Assembly (NCBI GenBank): GCA_039881045.1
Contig: JAYWVB010000050.1
Span: forward strand, 206,279-270,278
DNA: 64,000 bases
DNA from: Chaetomium olivaceum
Lineage: Eukaryota > Ascomycota > Sordariomycetes > Sordariales > Chaetomiaceae
Reading direction: 5' to 3'
Part shown: positions 30,737 through 42,160 of the stretch, in pieces
How the letters are laid out: each line of letters begins with the position of its first letter
Numbering within the stretch: position 1 is the stretch's first letter
Program-made: the position numbers and the translations under genes
The notes under the pieces: generated by a model
The model's input: only the letters and a program-made list of their open reading frames with translations
Database searches by the model: none
What the model was told of the DNA's origin: nothing

Positions 30737-32864
30737 TCAGGCCTCGATCACATCGTGTGAGGCATTGTCACTCCGTTTAGACCGTTGACGGATCTGTCCA
30801 TCTTGCCCAAACCGCCTCTCATTCCCGCCCTTAGTTCTGCCAATCCCAATCATCTGGCCCATTTCTTTCCAAAAGCCAACCGGGGGATCCACAAAGGTTG
30901 CCTCATAAGCGTCGACGACCGGACGTTCCCAGACGAGGTCCGCTTCGTGCGGCTTGACGAACTTGGTCCGCTTCAAGACTTTCCAGAAGATGAAGAGCGG
31001 CGGAATGAAGATCTGCATCGTGTAGCTGGAGAAGAAGGTGGAAACCGACCAGGGCTTGAAGGACGGGTAACCGTACAGGAGGGCGACGGTGACCATCCAG
31101 GCAAGCCCCAGGTAGGCGCAGTACGGTTGGAACCAGCCGACGTAGGAGAACTGTCGGCGATCGACGCCCTGTGCTTTGCAGGCGCGGTAGTAGAAGATGA
31201 AGGTGGTGGTCATGACGATGTAGTTGATCAGTCCTAGGTGTTTGTCATATCGTTTCAGCAACGTTCCTCTAACATGGATAAACTTGAAGGAATGTAGGAG
31301 GGTGCGTAAACATACCTCCACCTGTGACGAGACTGGCAAACCAAGTGATAACAACCGACGAGTTGCTCGAAACCTGCATGAACGAAAGCATCGGGAAGAT
31401 CATGACAACGAAGAAACAGTAGATCGGCACACCCTTTTTGGTGGTGTAGGTGAGGAATGTCGGGGCTCTCCCTTCAAGCGCGAGCGAGTAGAGCGTACGA
31501 ATGGCGCAGTAGGTGTATGTATTGCCCGCGGAAAAGATCGAAGTCAATAGGAGACTAAAATAATCGTCAGCATTGCACATAATAATCTGTCTACCCGACG
31601 CGGTGGTTTTATTTTGTGTTTTGTTACTGACGCGTTGACGATATGAGGGAAAATCGAAATGCCGAGATTGCTCATGGCGATCACATATGGCGAAGCCGAT
31701 GCAGTGGCACCAGAGACCTTGCCGAGGACGACGTTCTCCAGAGCCGGATCTCTTGGAGAGCACGCGATGCCTACAGCTAGTGCGCCACCGACGAAGAAGA
31801 GACAGAATCGGAAAGTAAACCGTCTTGAAGGCGCTCTTGATGTATACTCGGGGCCGCATTGCTTCGGCCGATACCATTGAGATGTACTCGGGTCCCACAA
31901 CGGTGAAGCATGCTGACCACAAGGCGCCCAAGAAGCCTTCGAAGCGACCCAGGGTGCCCTCGCTCAGATACTCCATGAAGGCCCCCGGTTTCTGCCAGTT
32001 GACAAAACCGTAGACATCATGCTGAGGGTTCCCGCCCACCATAGTGATGAAGGTGAACAGGAACAAGGCAAAGATCAGAATGACCTTTCCGCCCGAGAGC
32101 CAGAATTCGGATTCACCATACGCTCTCACAGCAAGAATGTTGATTGCGCTATTCAGACGACAAGTTTTAGCATGCATACTTCACTTGCAGGATAGGGAAG
32201 GGGTCCTGAGTTGCACAGGGAAACGGCCCGGGGTAAATCCCGCTCGGGCTGCATTTCGAGGTCCTTACGCATAGCTGAGAATGATGGCAGCGCAAATACC
32301 AGCGACTGGACCTGGCTCAGTCACCACAGGGCTCAAAAGGACAAGACCAGGGTAAAGGCCGAGATCTCGAAAGGAATCAGCAGAGCTTCATAAAAACTAC
32401 TATGGGGCGCGACAGTGTTAGCTCTATTAAAAGTACAAATTCCCGATCGATGATGCGTGGTGAGTTGGGCGTTGGAGGGAGGTGCACAAGAAGTTCCAGC
32501 CGACCATGAAGCCGAGCGCTTCGTCTACCCATTTACCCCCAGGCGTATGAAGCCGCCACTAACGGGGTATGCGTGCTCATCTCGGCGATGCAGTTGTTAC
32601 CATGGCAAGGAACATGGACTGGACCGCGTAGGCGAGAAGCAAGCTGCCGGGGCCACCATTGTACAGACCGGTGCCAATGCTTATAAAGAGACCTGTCCCG
32701 ATGGAGCCTCCGATGGCGATGAGCTGGATCTGGCGGTTGTTCAAGTGTCGTTGGAGGTTGTCGACGTTGCCGGTCACGGTACCCTCCTGGACGTCCGAGT
32801 CCTCGGCGTAGTTGGGCACACTGGCCGCCTTTTCCGAATCTTTATCCCTACCGATGGAAAACAT
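30737..32864 (-). CDS. Amino-acid permease (APC superfamily), several frameshifts
   Basis: Plasma-membrane amino-acid/proton symporter of the fungal YAT type. Exons: 32864-32488, 32396-32269, 32148-31632, 31554-31316 and 31233-30737, with good splice sites. Helix-1 motif RQIQLIAIGGSIGTGLFI, then NNCIAEM and SGGFIRL, FYEALLIPFEISA, LAVRAYGESEFWLSGGKV, GLVGPEYI-like TVVGPEYISMVSAEA, NTYTYCAIRTLYSLALEGRAP and a C-terminal VWERPVVDAYEATFVDPP. The reading frame slips by one base at about 32597, 32568, 32536-32540 (a 5-base run), 32335 and 31812-31814 (TTT where TT fits). No substitution-type stop is seen in the correct frames. Start taken at 32864 (MFSIGRDKDSEKAAS); an upstream in-frame start at 33089 is possible. 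Probably functional but poorly assembled. Confidence 0.75.
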
Positions 32865-34914
32865 CTTGGGCGCCTTCGGAATCTCGGTCGTTGGGGATAT
32901 GTCTGTCGTGGGAGACGTATATCGTGGAGTATCCCGGTGAGAATAGGGGCAATCAGTCACTGCGGACACACGAGGAGGCTGCCAGAGCACGATCAATCGA
33001 CGACGACAACGGGTTGTGACATGAGGGTCGAAAGCTGGCTGCGTTGTTAGGTGCCGAGTGAGAATGCAGGACTCTTTACACCCTTCCACCTGACGATGGT
33101 AGTTGGAGATGATGATAACTAAGGCGAAAGTAGACCAGAAAGTTGTCGTTCTCGGGAATAGAAAAGGAACGGCAGAATGTATTTATCTTCACTGGAAAAG
33201 AGTGGAAAGGATCAGACAAATTTGGTAAAAAAAACCTTTGAGCGGAAACTGCGCAAGAAACCATGCCAGTCCACAGGTCCCCAGATGCGGGATCACCCCA
33301 GACGTGGGATCAACACATCCCTTGGCATCCACTGCATCCCATTCCACAAATACCAGACGTTGAGTATGGTCCCTTGTGGGATCCGCCGCTGGACGTCTCT
33401 AATAGGTAGTTGACTGTGTAGGTCCAAGAAGTTTCGAAAGACCCTTCGGCTACTCGGCATAACATCGCCAAACGTAGAAAAGAGATCATCCATTTTGTAA
33501 CTCCGACTGACATCATTTTGCAGCGCCAAGGGAGGGGACGCAACATCGGGTGTGGAGCCAAGCCGAGCACAGCATCTCCCCACATACTCTGAAGATGGAG
33601 TGCCAGTCCCTGAAGAAAGGGACCGGGTCAACAACAGGCCGACACAATGCGAGGGCTCGGTGAGCTTAAAAGACGGCAGAGGAGACGAACTCGGTTGGTG
33701 TCCGAGCCGTCGGCCGTCCCGTGCCGTGATTGCCGCCTCTTTGCCGTCGTCTCCAAGACTCCCCAAGCACAATATCAGATCAGCGTGGCAAAAATATGTG
33801 ACCCTGAACTGTCCTCGGGTGTGAGCGGCACCAACAGGCGGGTCTGGAGGAGGGCACGCGAGCACCACGTGCTGCAAATTCTTTTGTTCTTTTAATACCA
33901 AGGAAAAGACAACAGGCTCCACCAGTTGATCTGGGGTATTGACCACTTGATCCGATCCCCTGACCAGAACAAAGGGAAGGGACTTTTTGTTTTTCCCGTT
34001 TCCCGTTCCATTCTCCCGCATTCGCAGCCCTTGGATGGTACGTACTAAATCGGAGGCTCCGGTTCTCTCGGTCTCAAGGGTTAGAGGTAACCAGGCCTTC
34101 CATGCATGTTCATGGGACTTGCGCTTGCAGTTCACCGTGATCGTGGCCGCAGCCATCTGTAGACGCATTAAACTTGCGACCGGAGAATCCGTGACAAGAA
34201 AGGTTGCATTTTAAACAATTTCTCCCCTCATACGACACCGACATCACAGCATATGTGTGGCACAGAACCAGACTTGATACTGTCTGTTGTTTTCAAGTGT
34301 ATCGTCGCTTGACCAGTTACATCGCTTAGCGTTTTTTGCGAACAGTATTGCAACAAGTGCGAAACAGGCTGCGGGCGTGAATCACACTTCTAAGCGAACG
34401 ATTCTGGTCAGTTTTCCGTATTTTGTCCAAGATCGCTAGAAACGCTCAAGCACGGGATTTCCACGGTGGAAACAGATTAGCAACAACAGCGGGGAAAATA
34501 CGAGGAAAAGGAAAGCGAAAGAGAAACAAGGAGGTTGATAGGAAACCTCAACACCATGAATAGTATTTACACTTCCGAATCAGGAAGGAAGTTGGGAGGC
34601 ATGTGGCCGTTTGTGGAGTGGCGTGGGAAGTGGGACCAGTTCAGCCCACCTCACGTTCACCCACCTTTCCACCCACATTGGCAACCAAACAGCTTTCAAG
34701 CTTCACGGTGTTCACTCAACACATCATTTGCACCCCATATTGTAGATCTGGCTCTGCAAACCTATATGGAAGCTTCAGAACTTGCTGAAACGGGGACCAA
34801 GTGTCGACTATCCGATTACATGTTAGATAGAGTCTTGACCCAGTCTATTCGGAGCACGAATGCCCCTGCCTTAAACCCATCACTCAAATCTAAATTTAAA
34901 GGTTTATATCTCTA
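32865..34914. other. Intergenic region upstream of the permease
   Basis: About 2 kb. The longest frame, 33293-34168 on the minus strand, has no motif and low plausibility. A pyrimidine/purine-rich segment with AT-rich ends precedes the transposon inserted at 34915. No gene supported. Confidence 0.4.
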
Positions 34915-34940
34915 ACGTGATCCACCCCCAAGCGACGCAC
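34915..34940 (+). repeat. Left terminal inverted repeat of the Fot1-like element
   Basis: 26 bases, reverse complement of 36729-36754 without mismatch; preceded by TA. Confidence 0.95.
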
Positions 34941-35012
34941 ACCCCTAAACGACGCACTTTTCCAACCGTCACACATTTCCATTTTCTACACAGCATTCCT
35001 CTACGACCAGCA

Positions 35013-36664
35013 ATGGCAACTCGCTGTAAAGAAAGCCAGGTTATCCTGGCAATTGAAGCTATTCGACGAGATTAGAAACTTAGTCGCCGGAAAGCTGCAG
35101 CAATCTACAACGTACCCGAAGCTACGCTCCGCCACAGAATGAATGGACGAACGCCAAAGCCCGAATCGCGACCTGCAGCGCACCGATTGACAGCCATTGA
35201 AGAGGAGGCAGTTGTCCATTATATATTGGACCTAGATACGCGAGGATTTCCGCCCCGACACACTGCTGTTGAAGATATGGCCAATTTGCTGCTCGCCCAA
35301 CGCGACGGGGACGCGTCGGCAAGCACTGGGCCGAGAAGTTCGTCAAGCGGCAACCAAAACTCAAGACGCGTTTCAATCGCGCATACGACTTTCAGAGAGC
35401 TCTCTGCGAAGATCCAGAACTTATTGGCGCGTGGTTCAAGCTTGTGCACAACATGAGGGCGAAGTACGGCATCCACGACTGTGACTTCTACAACTTCGAC
35501 GAGACCGGCTTCATGATGGGCGTCATCTGCGCAGCTATGGTAGTGACGCGCGCCGATCGACGTGGAAGAGGCAAGGCAGTTCAGCCTGGTAATCGGGAAT
35601 GGGCGACGGCAATTGAGTGTATCAACGGCGAAGGGTGGTGCCTCCCACCGTTTCTTATTGTTCAAGGCACTTACCACCTCGCCAACTGGTATACCGAGGG
35701 CGAGCTCCCACTCGACTGGGTTATCAAGCCAACTTCCAATGGGTGGACCGACAATGAGACCGGCCTAGGATGGATCAAACATTTCGATAAGCATACAAAG
35801 TCTCGTACAAAGGGGGTGTATCGGATGATTGTGCTTGATGGGCATGAGAGTCACCTGTCGGCCGAATTCGAAGCCTTTTGCAAGGAGAACAATGTTATCA
35901 CCATCGCCTGCCTGCTCACTCATCCCATATAACCCAGCCACTCGATGTTGGGTGTTACAGTGCCCTAAAAACGGCGTACGGTCGGCAAATCGAGCACTTC
36001 ATCAGAGCGCACATCAACCACATCACCAAGGTCGAGTTCTTCCTCGCTTTAAAGCCGCCCACTTTGCCGCTATGACCGAGAGAAACAACAAAGGGGGTTT
36101 AGAGGTGCAGGTCTAGTACCTTTTGACCCCGAGTCAGTGATATCCAAGCTGGATGTCAAGTTACGGATGCCAACACCAACTGGTCCCCCCTCCGCCGCTG
36201 CCGATCCTTGGTTCTCCCAGACACCACGGAACCCAACAGAGACTGTCTCGCAATCCGAGTATATCAAAGATCGGATTGTCCGTCATTAGGGAAGCTCGCC
36301 AACATCAATTCTCACTGCTGTCGACCAGCTTGCGAAAGGGACGCAGGCATTGGCGCACTCGGTGGCCCTAATGACGGCTGAGATAGGCACCTTACAGAAG
36401 GCAAATGAGGCACTGAGCAAGCGCCGAAGGGCCAAAAAGACACATGTACGTCTTGGAGGATCACTTACTGTAGGAGATGCACATGATCTATTAGCCCAGA
36501 GAGAGGTGCAGGAACAGGTAGAGCGCGAAACGCGGGAAAATGGTGGTCGGCGAGCTCGAACAGCGACGGCTCCACGGCGTTGTGGTAAGTGCGGAAAGCC
36601 CGGGCACAATGCGTGCACGTGTCAGGGAGACGGAGAAACATCTGATGTACATGATTTAAAATAG
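35013..36664 (+). pseudogene. Fot1/pogo-family transposase (DDE_1, HTH, zinc knuckle), degenerate
   Basis: Cut-and-paste transposase. ATG at 35013, an HTH-psq-like N-terminus (RKAAAIYNVPEATLRHR), a CENP-B-type HTH with GFPPRHTAVEDMANLLL, and a DDE_1 core. The first Asp is in YNFDETGFMMG, the second in MIVLDGHESHLSAEF, and the third in SSHITQPLDVGCYSALK after a frame slip. A C-terminal zinc knuckle CGKCGKPGHNACTC ends the protein. Stops TAG at 35073 (RRD-stop-KLS, CAG expected) and in the VRH-stop-GSSPTS segment near 36286 (CAG expected) are C-to-T changes, as RIP would produce. One-base frame slips occur near 35308, 35905 and 36095. As read, the gene cannot make a full protein; whether the slips are real is uncertain, but the two stops look genuine. 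Confidence 0.85.
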
Positions 36665-36728
36665 TTTCAGTGTATTGCGGTTGTTTTGGTGGTGTAATTG
36701 ACGTTTCCTGTTGTGTGGTTGTTGAAAA

Positions 36729-36754
36729 GTGCGTCGCTTGGGGGTGGATCACGT
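36729..36754 (-). repeat. Right terminal inverted repeat of the Fot1-like element
   Basis: 26 bases, reverse complement of 34915-34940 without mismatch; followed by TA. Confidence 0.95.
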
Positions 36755-37030
36755 TATTTCAATTATCATTATATCAAGCTATTGCACGATGTAATGCCTC
36801 TATCTTGGTTATTGAATCGAGTTGTTAGTACTCCAGTTTGAGCATACGATGCAGCTACTTTAGAATTATTAAGTGGTAACTAGTCATTTCGCTTCAAAAT
36901 TTACAGCAACGTCGATGCTCCATATTTGTAGTGTTTATCAGTACACCCCATATTACTTCCGCAGATAAACGAGGGTCACAAAACCCCCGGCTATTATTTC
37001 GATCCCTCGATTATTGACATCCCTTTCTTC

Positions 37031-38952
37031 TCAATCACCCTTTTCGGGGTTGAACTCAACGTCGCTCTTCTTTTGGATATCGCCAAAGATCTCGTCAATT
37101 TGCTCGAGTGATTTGCCTGCAACCACCGTTAGCTCATGCTTCATCATTGTTTCAGGTTGCACGTACCTCTTGTCTCCGGATAGGCAAATGCAAAGACAAC
37201 TACGCATAGAGCGTTGGTGAGAACGAAGAGGATCTGTTACTTTGTCAGTCACTGGAACATCTTAGTCCGGTGGGCCTGGTCACCCACGTAGTACTTCCAT
37301 CCGACTCTCTCAAGAGCAATGGGGGAACAACTGGGTAATGATCAAGCTGATGGAGTAGTGGATGACCTGAACGACAGCGTTGGCTTTGGCGCGGAGCTCT
37401 GTCGTGAAAACCTCAGGTCTGTAGGCTTTGTCAGTGTTGCTCATTCTCAACTTTAGGGTTCACGTACGGAATAATCCAAGTCATCGGACCCAACAGTGCC
37501 GAATAATTTGCTGATACCAAGAAAATACAAGCAATCAGGGCCTTTTGAGCGGCTTGGTTTGTCGGCACACGCGGTACCGCGGGGTACAAGGCGGCAAGAA
37601 TGGTGATGATGAGATACGATACCGAGAGCAGCGCAGAGCTGGTGACCAGGATCTTCTTGCGGCCGATTTTGTCGACAAAGAACAACGAGAGGATACAAGC
37701 AACGGGCGCAACGCAGCCGTACAAGCCGCTGACAAGCAACTGTTGATCTTGGTCAAACTGCAGCGTGGCATAAATGGCCGTCTGGAAGTACTGCACGAAA
37801 CTGATACCGGACAACATTGCGGCGGCCCAGACGAAAGACCCAACGAACAGGCGTCTTCTAAATGGGGGTGTGCGGACGAGGTCAGCCCAACCAAGACGGT
37901 GTTGTGCTTGGACCTCTTCAGAAATGCTGGTCTGGATGATGGCAAACTCGGTCCGGCACCAGTCATCGTTCGAGCCGTTGTCATGCCACCTGTGGAAGGA
38001 TACCTCGGCTTCTTCGTAACGGCCCTTCAGGCACAGCCATCTCGGTGACTCGCTGATGAAGAGGACACCGACACCGAGGATGAAAGCGGGAATGGCCTGG
38101 ATGGCAAAGCCAAGCCGCCACTGGTTGGCGTTGGCCCATTTCCCTTCACCTACGCCAGTCCATAGGGCGACGAAGAATCCCCAGGCGACCACTTTGAAAG
38201 TTCATGGTTAGTTTAGGACGACAACTGAACGGCGCGATGAATTCTATGTGGGACTCACTCATTTGGTTCACAGCCGTGATTCTGGCGCGCTCGTTGGTCT
38301 AATCACTATCAGCATCACGATGGTTTTGGAATCATGACCCGGGTTGCCCAGGAAGGCCTGTACTTACCTTTGCAATCTCAGCTCCGAACACCGGAGCTAC
38401 TCCAGTGATGGTACCGACGGCATATCCGATCAACAGACGCCCAATGATGACTATCACAACATTTTGTCAGGTTATTGTTTGTGCTTCCCGGATCTCTAGG
38501 GTGAATGAAGCTTACGCATGGCAACGTGGGCGGCACCAGCCATCAGGGCTCCTCCAAGCACTCCCCAAGCGCACCCAAAGGCGATGGCCTTCCGCCTGCC
38601 AAATCTGTCACTAGTTACACCCACCGAGGCGCTGCCCAGCCATGCTATGGTGTTGTCAGCGGTTGGGCCTGGCTGAGACTAGGGACTGGGGTATTTGCAC
38701 CTCCAGCTTGGTAAACCGAGACAATGGCACCGCGAAGAGGTGCATTGGCTTGTCAAAGTACGTGTTGAACGACCAGGGCTAGGCTGGGTGTGATGATTCC
38801 CGAGTCGCTAGCGAGGGGAGCCGTTAACATTCCGGGGCAGGTGCAGAGTGACGGGTTCAAGTTTCAACTCACAAGCCATAGAGAAACCCGCCGATGCCGA
38901 GGAATAACGAGGCAAGGAAGGGTTTTGGTTAGCCAGGGTTCTTTGACGACAT
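37031..38952 (-). CDS. MFS sugar transporter, nine exons, several frameshifts
   Basis: Sugar/proton symporter of the major facilitator superfamily (sugar_tr). Exons: 38952-38873, 38807-38701, 38644-38516, 38450-38368, 38298-38259, 38191-37468, 37418-37288, 37233-37167 and 37116-37031, all with clear donors. Signatures: GIGGFLYG-FDSGIITPSL, RGAIVSVYQAG, SDRFGRRKAIAFG, IIGRLLIGYAVGTITGVAPVFGAEIA, QWRLGFAIQAIPAFILGVGVLFISESPRWL, VDKIGRKKILV, PPEVFTTELRAKANA and PETRGKSLEQIDEIFG. Twelve helices are implied. One-base slips occur near 38930 (two), 38775, 38745, and in a 5-base run at 37321-37325 (shift inside QLF-PIALERVGWKYY). The frames otherwise carry intact motifs. Residue-level substrate cannot be assigned. 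It lies just beyond the transposon's right end, downstream of its own stop, so the insertion did not break it. Confidence 0.8.
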
Positions 38953-40557
38953 CGCAACGATGTGAAGGCGGGTAGCGGCGGGTGACAATTCCGAAAAGAC
39001 AACAACGAGGAGTAAACACCACTTGATCATGAAAAAGGCTCCGGCCCTTGGGATCGACAGAGCTTTATCTTCCCCACGCACCCCGCGTGCCAGTTGCAAC
39101 CCTCCACACCTCGGAGCAAACTGCCGAGGGGACAGTGCGGGCTAGGCCCGGGCCAAGGCGAGCTAGCGTGCGGAGAAGTATCCGGCCGACAAGGTGACTC
39201 GCCGAGACAGAGGTTATTCCCAGCAGCATTCAGTAATCGGAGCGCCCTGCATGCGGTAGCCGTTACCCAAGCTGCCGGGTTTTGCTCCCACGTGGCGCGC
39301 CGAGATTGCCGTGGGCCCAGTATTTGTTGGTCGACGAGAGATACATGTGGGAGGAAGTAGGGAAATGTTTTGAGGTACGGATTCGATCGATGGTAGGTAG
39401 GTCGTTTTCAACACTGAAAACAGCACGGTGTCATCCTTGAGAAAGCCCGATCCCTGCCACCATATTCTCCGTTCATTTAAACCGAACTTTACGGGCGCTT
39501 TTTGCAGACAATCAAACTTGTTTTTGAAAGATGCTCCAAAAGTCCTAAAACTGCATCGAGCACTGAGAATTGAGAGTAAATAACAGAGGAAGCGAGGAAT
39601 GGAAATCGACCAAAACACATAAACTGGATAAAGCAATGCTGCCCGAGTACCTCCCGAGACCAGCGGATACATCTTACATCACTTCGAAGCACAATAGATG
39701 GAAAGTTTGGCCGAGAGTTACATTCGGAATCCAATGTTTTGTGCACATGGGGCGAGAGATATATGTGCTGTACAAGGCGCCATATATTCACCATGTAGGG
39801 GATAGTCAAAAGGAGTCAAGGGCTGATGCCTGATCAGTAATCTCGACTAACCAAGTAATGTAGTATCCCTCAGGGTGAGAATTTGCTATGTAAAAGTACC
39901 TCCTTGGCATCGCAACCAGCAGCGTGGTGTTTAGCGAGACACGCGGAGATCACCAGGATACCTATTCAGCCCTAAGTCAGGAAAGTCCGAGCCTCGCATT
40001 AGGCTCCCACCGTTCTTGGAAATGATGATAAATCGGAATATTCATGTTGCCATTCAAGAAAGGAGTGATCATCTCTGCCGGTGTGGTAGCGTAGCATCAC
40101 TACGCTCTTTGAAACATGGTGGCTGTGAGTGCGTCGCGCTTGTCATTTTTCTTCGCTCACAGGGCTGAGCGCTTGACCAGCGGCACGGCAATGTTAATTA
40201 AGGCCAAGACCAGGGGCTTTCTCGATCTCATCCGATGGCCAGTCGCCTGAACTCCCTGGTTACATCGGGCCGGGGGGTCGTGGTCAGTTTCGCCGCAAGC
40301 CAACGTCCTTTAAGTTAGAGCCGCTTACGGCCCAAGGTTATTCTCGGATTCGGGTGGCAGACACAAAAACAGTCACCTCCGCCAGCAGTTCCGCAGAGTT
40401 CAGCGCGACCATGTTGTAACCTCGTTTCTCCGCGCGCCGACCCGAGAATGGCGACTCAGACCGTCATCCTCACCTCCCTGCCCACCAGCAAGAGGTACCG
40501 CGCATACCGTCTCTCAACCTCCTTGCTCTTCTCGCCCTCTTCAAAACACGCACCACC
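38953..40557. other. Intergenic region, no gene seen
   Basis: About 1.6 kb upstream of two divergent genes. Frames at 39214-39672 (-) and 39570-39833 (+) overlap each other and show no motif. No RNA gene recognised. Confidence 0.4.
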
Positions 40558-41739
40558 ATGGCGCAGGCGCAATCACAATGTTTTTACCCCGACGGCGCCC
40601 CAAGCAGCGACGTCCCCTGCGACCCCGACGCCGAAGTCAGCATGTGCTGCGGCAGCACGAGTTTGTGTCTTTCGTCGGGCCTCTGCCGCGACCGGAGCAC
40701 GGGGCCCGATGACGGTATCAGCTACGCGCGGGGGACTTGTACTGATCCGGAGTGGGGGAGTGATGTTTGTCCACAGAAATGTCGAATTAGTACGTAAACA
40801 GACCCGCCCCGGGCGTCTTGTTTTGGTTGAGGTTGGAAGAATGACGTGTTTAGCATCCTATGGAGACGAGGTTGAGAGGTTGGTTGCTGACCTGGTGTGG
40901 CTCGCAGATCCGGACGCGGCGACAAACGCAACGGCGTACGATTTCGGGGCGGGCGGCGTGCAGGTGTGGGAGTGCTCCGCCGAGGGGTATGCCGAGCCCG
41001 CAGCGTATTGCTGTGAGTCGGCACGGGAGCAGACGGCGTGCTGCCAAACACAGAGCGCCGTGTTCTCGTTGCGCGGCGCCAGCATCGGGAACGCGCTGGC
41101 CGTGCAGACCTTTCCGTTCTCGGATTCCTCGACGAGTACGACGGTTTCAAGGACCTCTTCAGGGCAGACGTCGAGTACAACGGGAACCTCGGCGACGTCA
41201 GTGTCAGAAACAGGTAGGCGGGACTGTCTTTTATGGGAGCATACGGGAAGATGACTGACGTCTCGAAAGGGACGGCAATAACAAGCCACAGCACGAGCAG
41301 CGCGTCGTCAACATCATCAGCCGAAGCAACCTTAGGCGAGGGAGGCTTGAGTGATTCGACCAAGATGGGCTTGGGTATCGGAATCGGGATAGGGGTAGCA
41401 GGTCTGATCTCGGCCGCTATCTTGATCTGGTACTGGATGCGGAATCGAAAACCCAAGGCGGTACCGGCAGCAGGTCCCCAGCACCACGAGCTTTATTCGG
41501 GCGGCGGCAGAACTGAGCTGCCAGAGGGAGCCATGCTAATGAGGGAATCGCCGAAAGAACTCGCTGGCGATCAGGGGATATATGAGATGCATACGGCGGA
41601 GCACGGGCCTGTCGAGATGCACGCCGCCGGCGGCATGTGGAGGATTCAAAACGGTCCGGAGCTCCATGCCTGTGGTGAGAATGCGCCAGCCGAGATGTCT
41701 GTAGGGTCACCTAAATCGTATTTCAACAGATGGCGATAG
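40558..41739 (+). CDS. Cys-rich type I membrane protein (ectodomain, Ser/Thr stalk, one TM helix, cytoplasmic tail)
   Basis: Typical Pezizomycotina surface protein of unknown ligand. Exons 40558-40789, 40908-41213 and 41270-41739. The ectodomain carries many Cys (QCFYPDGAPSSDVPCDPD, SMCCGSTSLCLSSGLC, CTDPEWGSDVCPQKC; then AAYCCESAREQTACCQTQSAVF). A Ser/Thr-rich stalk follows, then a single helix GLGIGIGIGVAGLISAAILIWYW, a stop-transfer MRNRKPK, and a tail of about 95 residues. A hydrophobic signal-like run (PSLNLLALLALF) lies just upstream of 40558 in the same frame, but no ATG leads into it; an ATG at 40448 is one frame off. A missing base upstream would supply a normal signal peptide, so the true start is probably near 40448. 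Confidence 0.75.
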
Positions 41740-42160
41740 GAAAAATGGGTTATTCCGGTGTTGCCGGGAACAACACCGTGCTAACATGAACCAAGTGCCC
41801 GGTTGTTCTGTTCTAGGCGCACACAAGTATTCAGGAAATCAAAAAGCCACAGGCGAACATTGAAAGAACAGCCAAAACCTTGAAAACCATCCCCGCCTCT
41901 CCGCTCGGGCAAGCGCCTGTCAGGGGTTGAGTTGCTTGGCTGGGGTAGCTCGGCGCCTCACCGTGGCACGGAGATAGGTGCACTATGCAACCTTAGTTGG
42001 GATCTCATCCACAGTGGCGACTTGTGATATTGGATAATAGGCGGACTGGAGTTGATGATAGAGTGGAGTTCCAGGCGTTGAGGACATGGCTTGTTTATTT
42101 CTACCACTACATAGACCCAAAACGAATGCGTTTTCTGCATGTATGTACAATGCTTCGTCA
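41740..42160. other. Intergenic region between convergent genes
   Basis: About 420 bp between two 3' ends; no gene seen. Confidence 0.4.

Larger units (their letters stand above)
34915..36754 (+). mobile_element. Fot1/pogo-like DNA transposon with perfect 26-bp TIRs and TA target duplication
   Basis: Terminal inverted repeats at 34915-34940 and 36729-36754 are identical over 26 bases (ACGTGATCCACC... at the left end) and are flanked on both sides by TA (34913-34914 and 36755-36756), the target duplication of Tc1/mariner-type elements. Total 1840 bp, the usual size of Fot1-class elements. A second, inner copy of CGACGCACTTTTC lies at 34950-34962; the same bases continue the right TIR inward, giving a subterminal repeat. 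Between them lies one transposase gene (35013-36664). Perfect TIRs suggest a fairly recent insertion. Confidence 0.92.

Noticed and set aside
30737..32864. Calling the permease a true pseudogene because of five frame slips
   Set aside because: All family motifs remain and no substitution-type stops are seen; most slips lie in base runs, so sequence error is the simpler reading.
33293..34168. A 291-codon minus-strand frame upstream of the permease
   Set aside because: Length alone is notable, but it has no motif, no orderly composition and no splice-linked partner, and it fills what should be the permease promoter.
34535..34912. A 126-codon plus-strand frame ending at the transposon's left edge
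   Set aside because: No family resemblance and no continuation beyond the element's right end, so it is not a gene split by the insertion.
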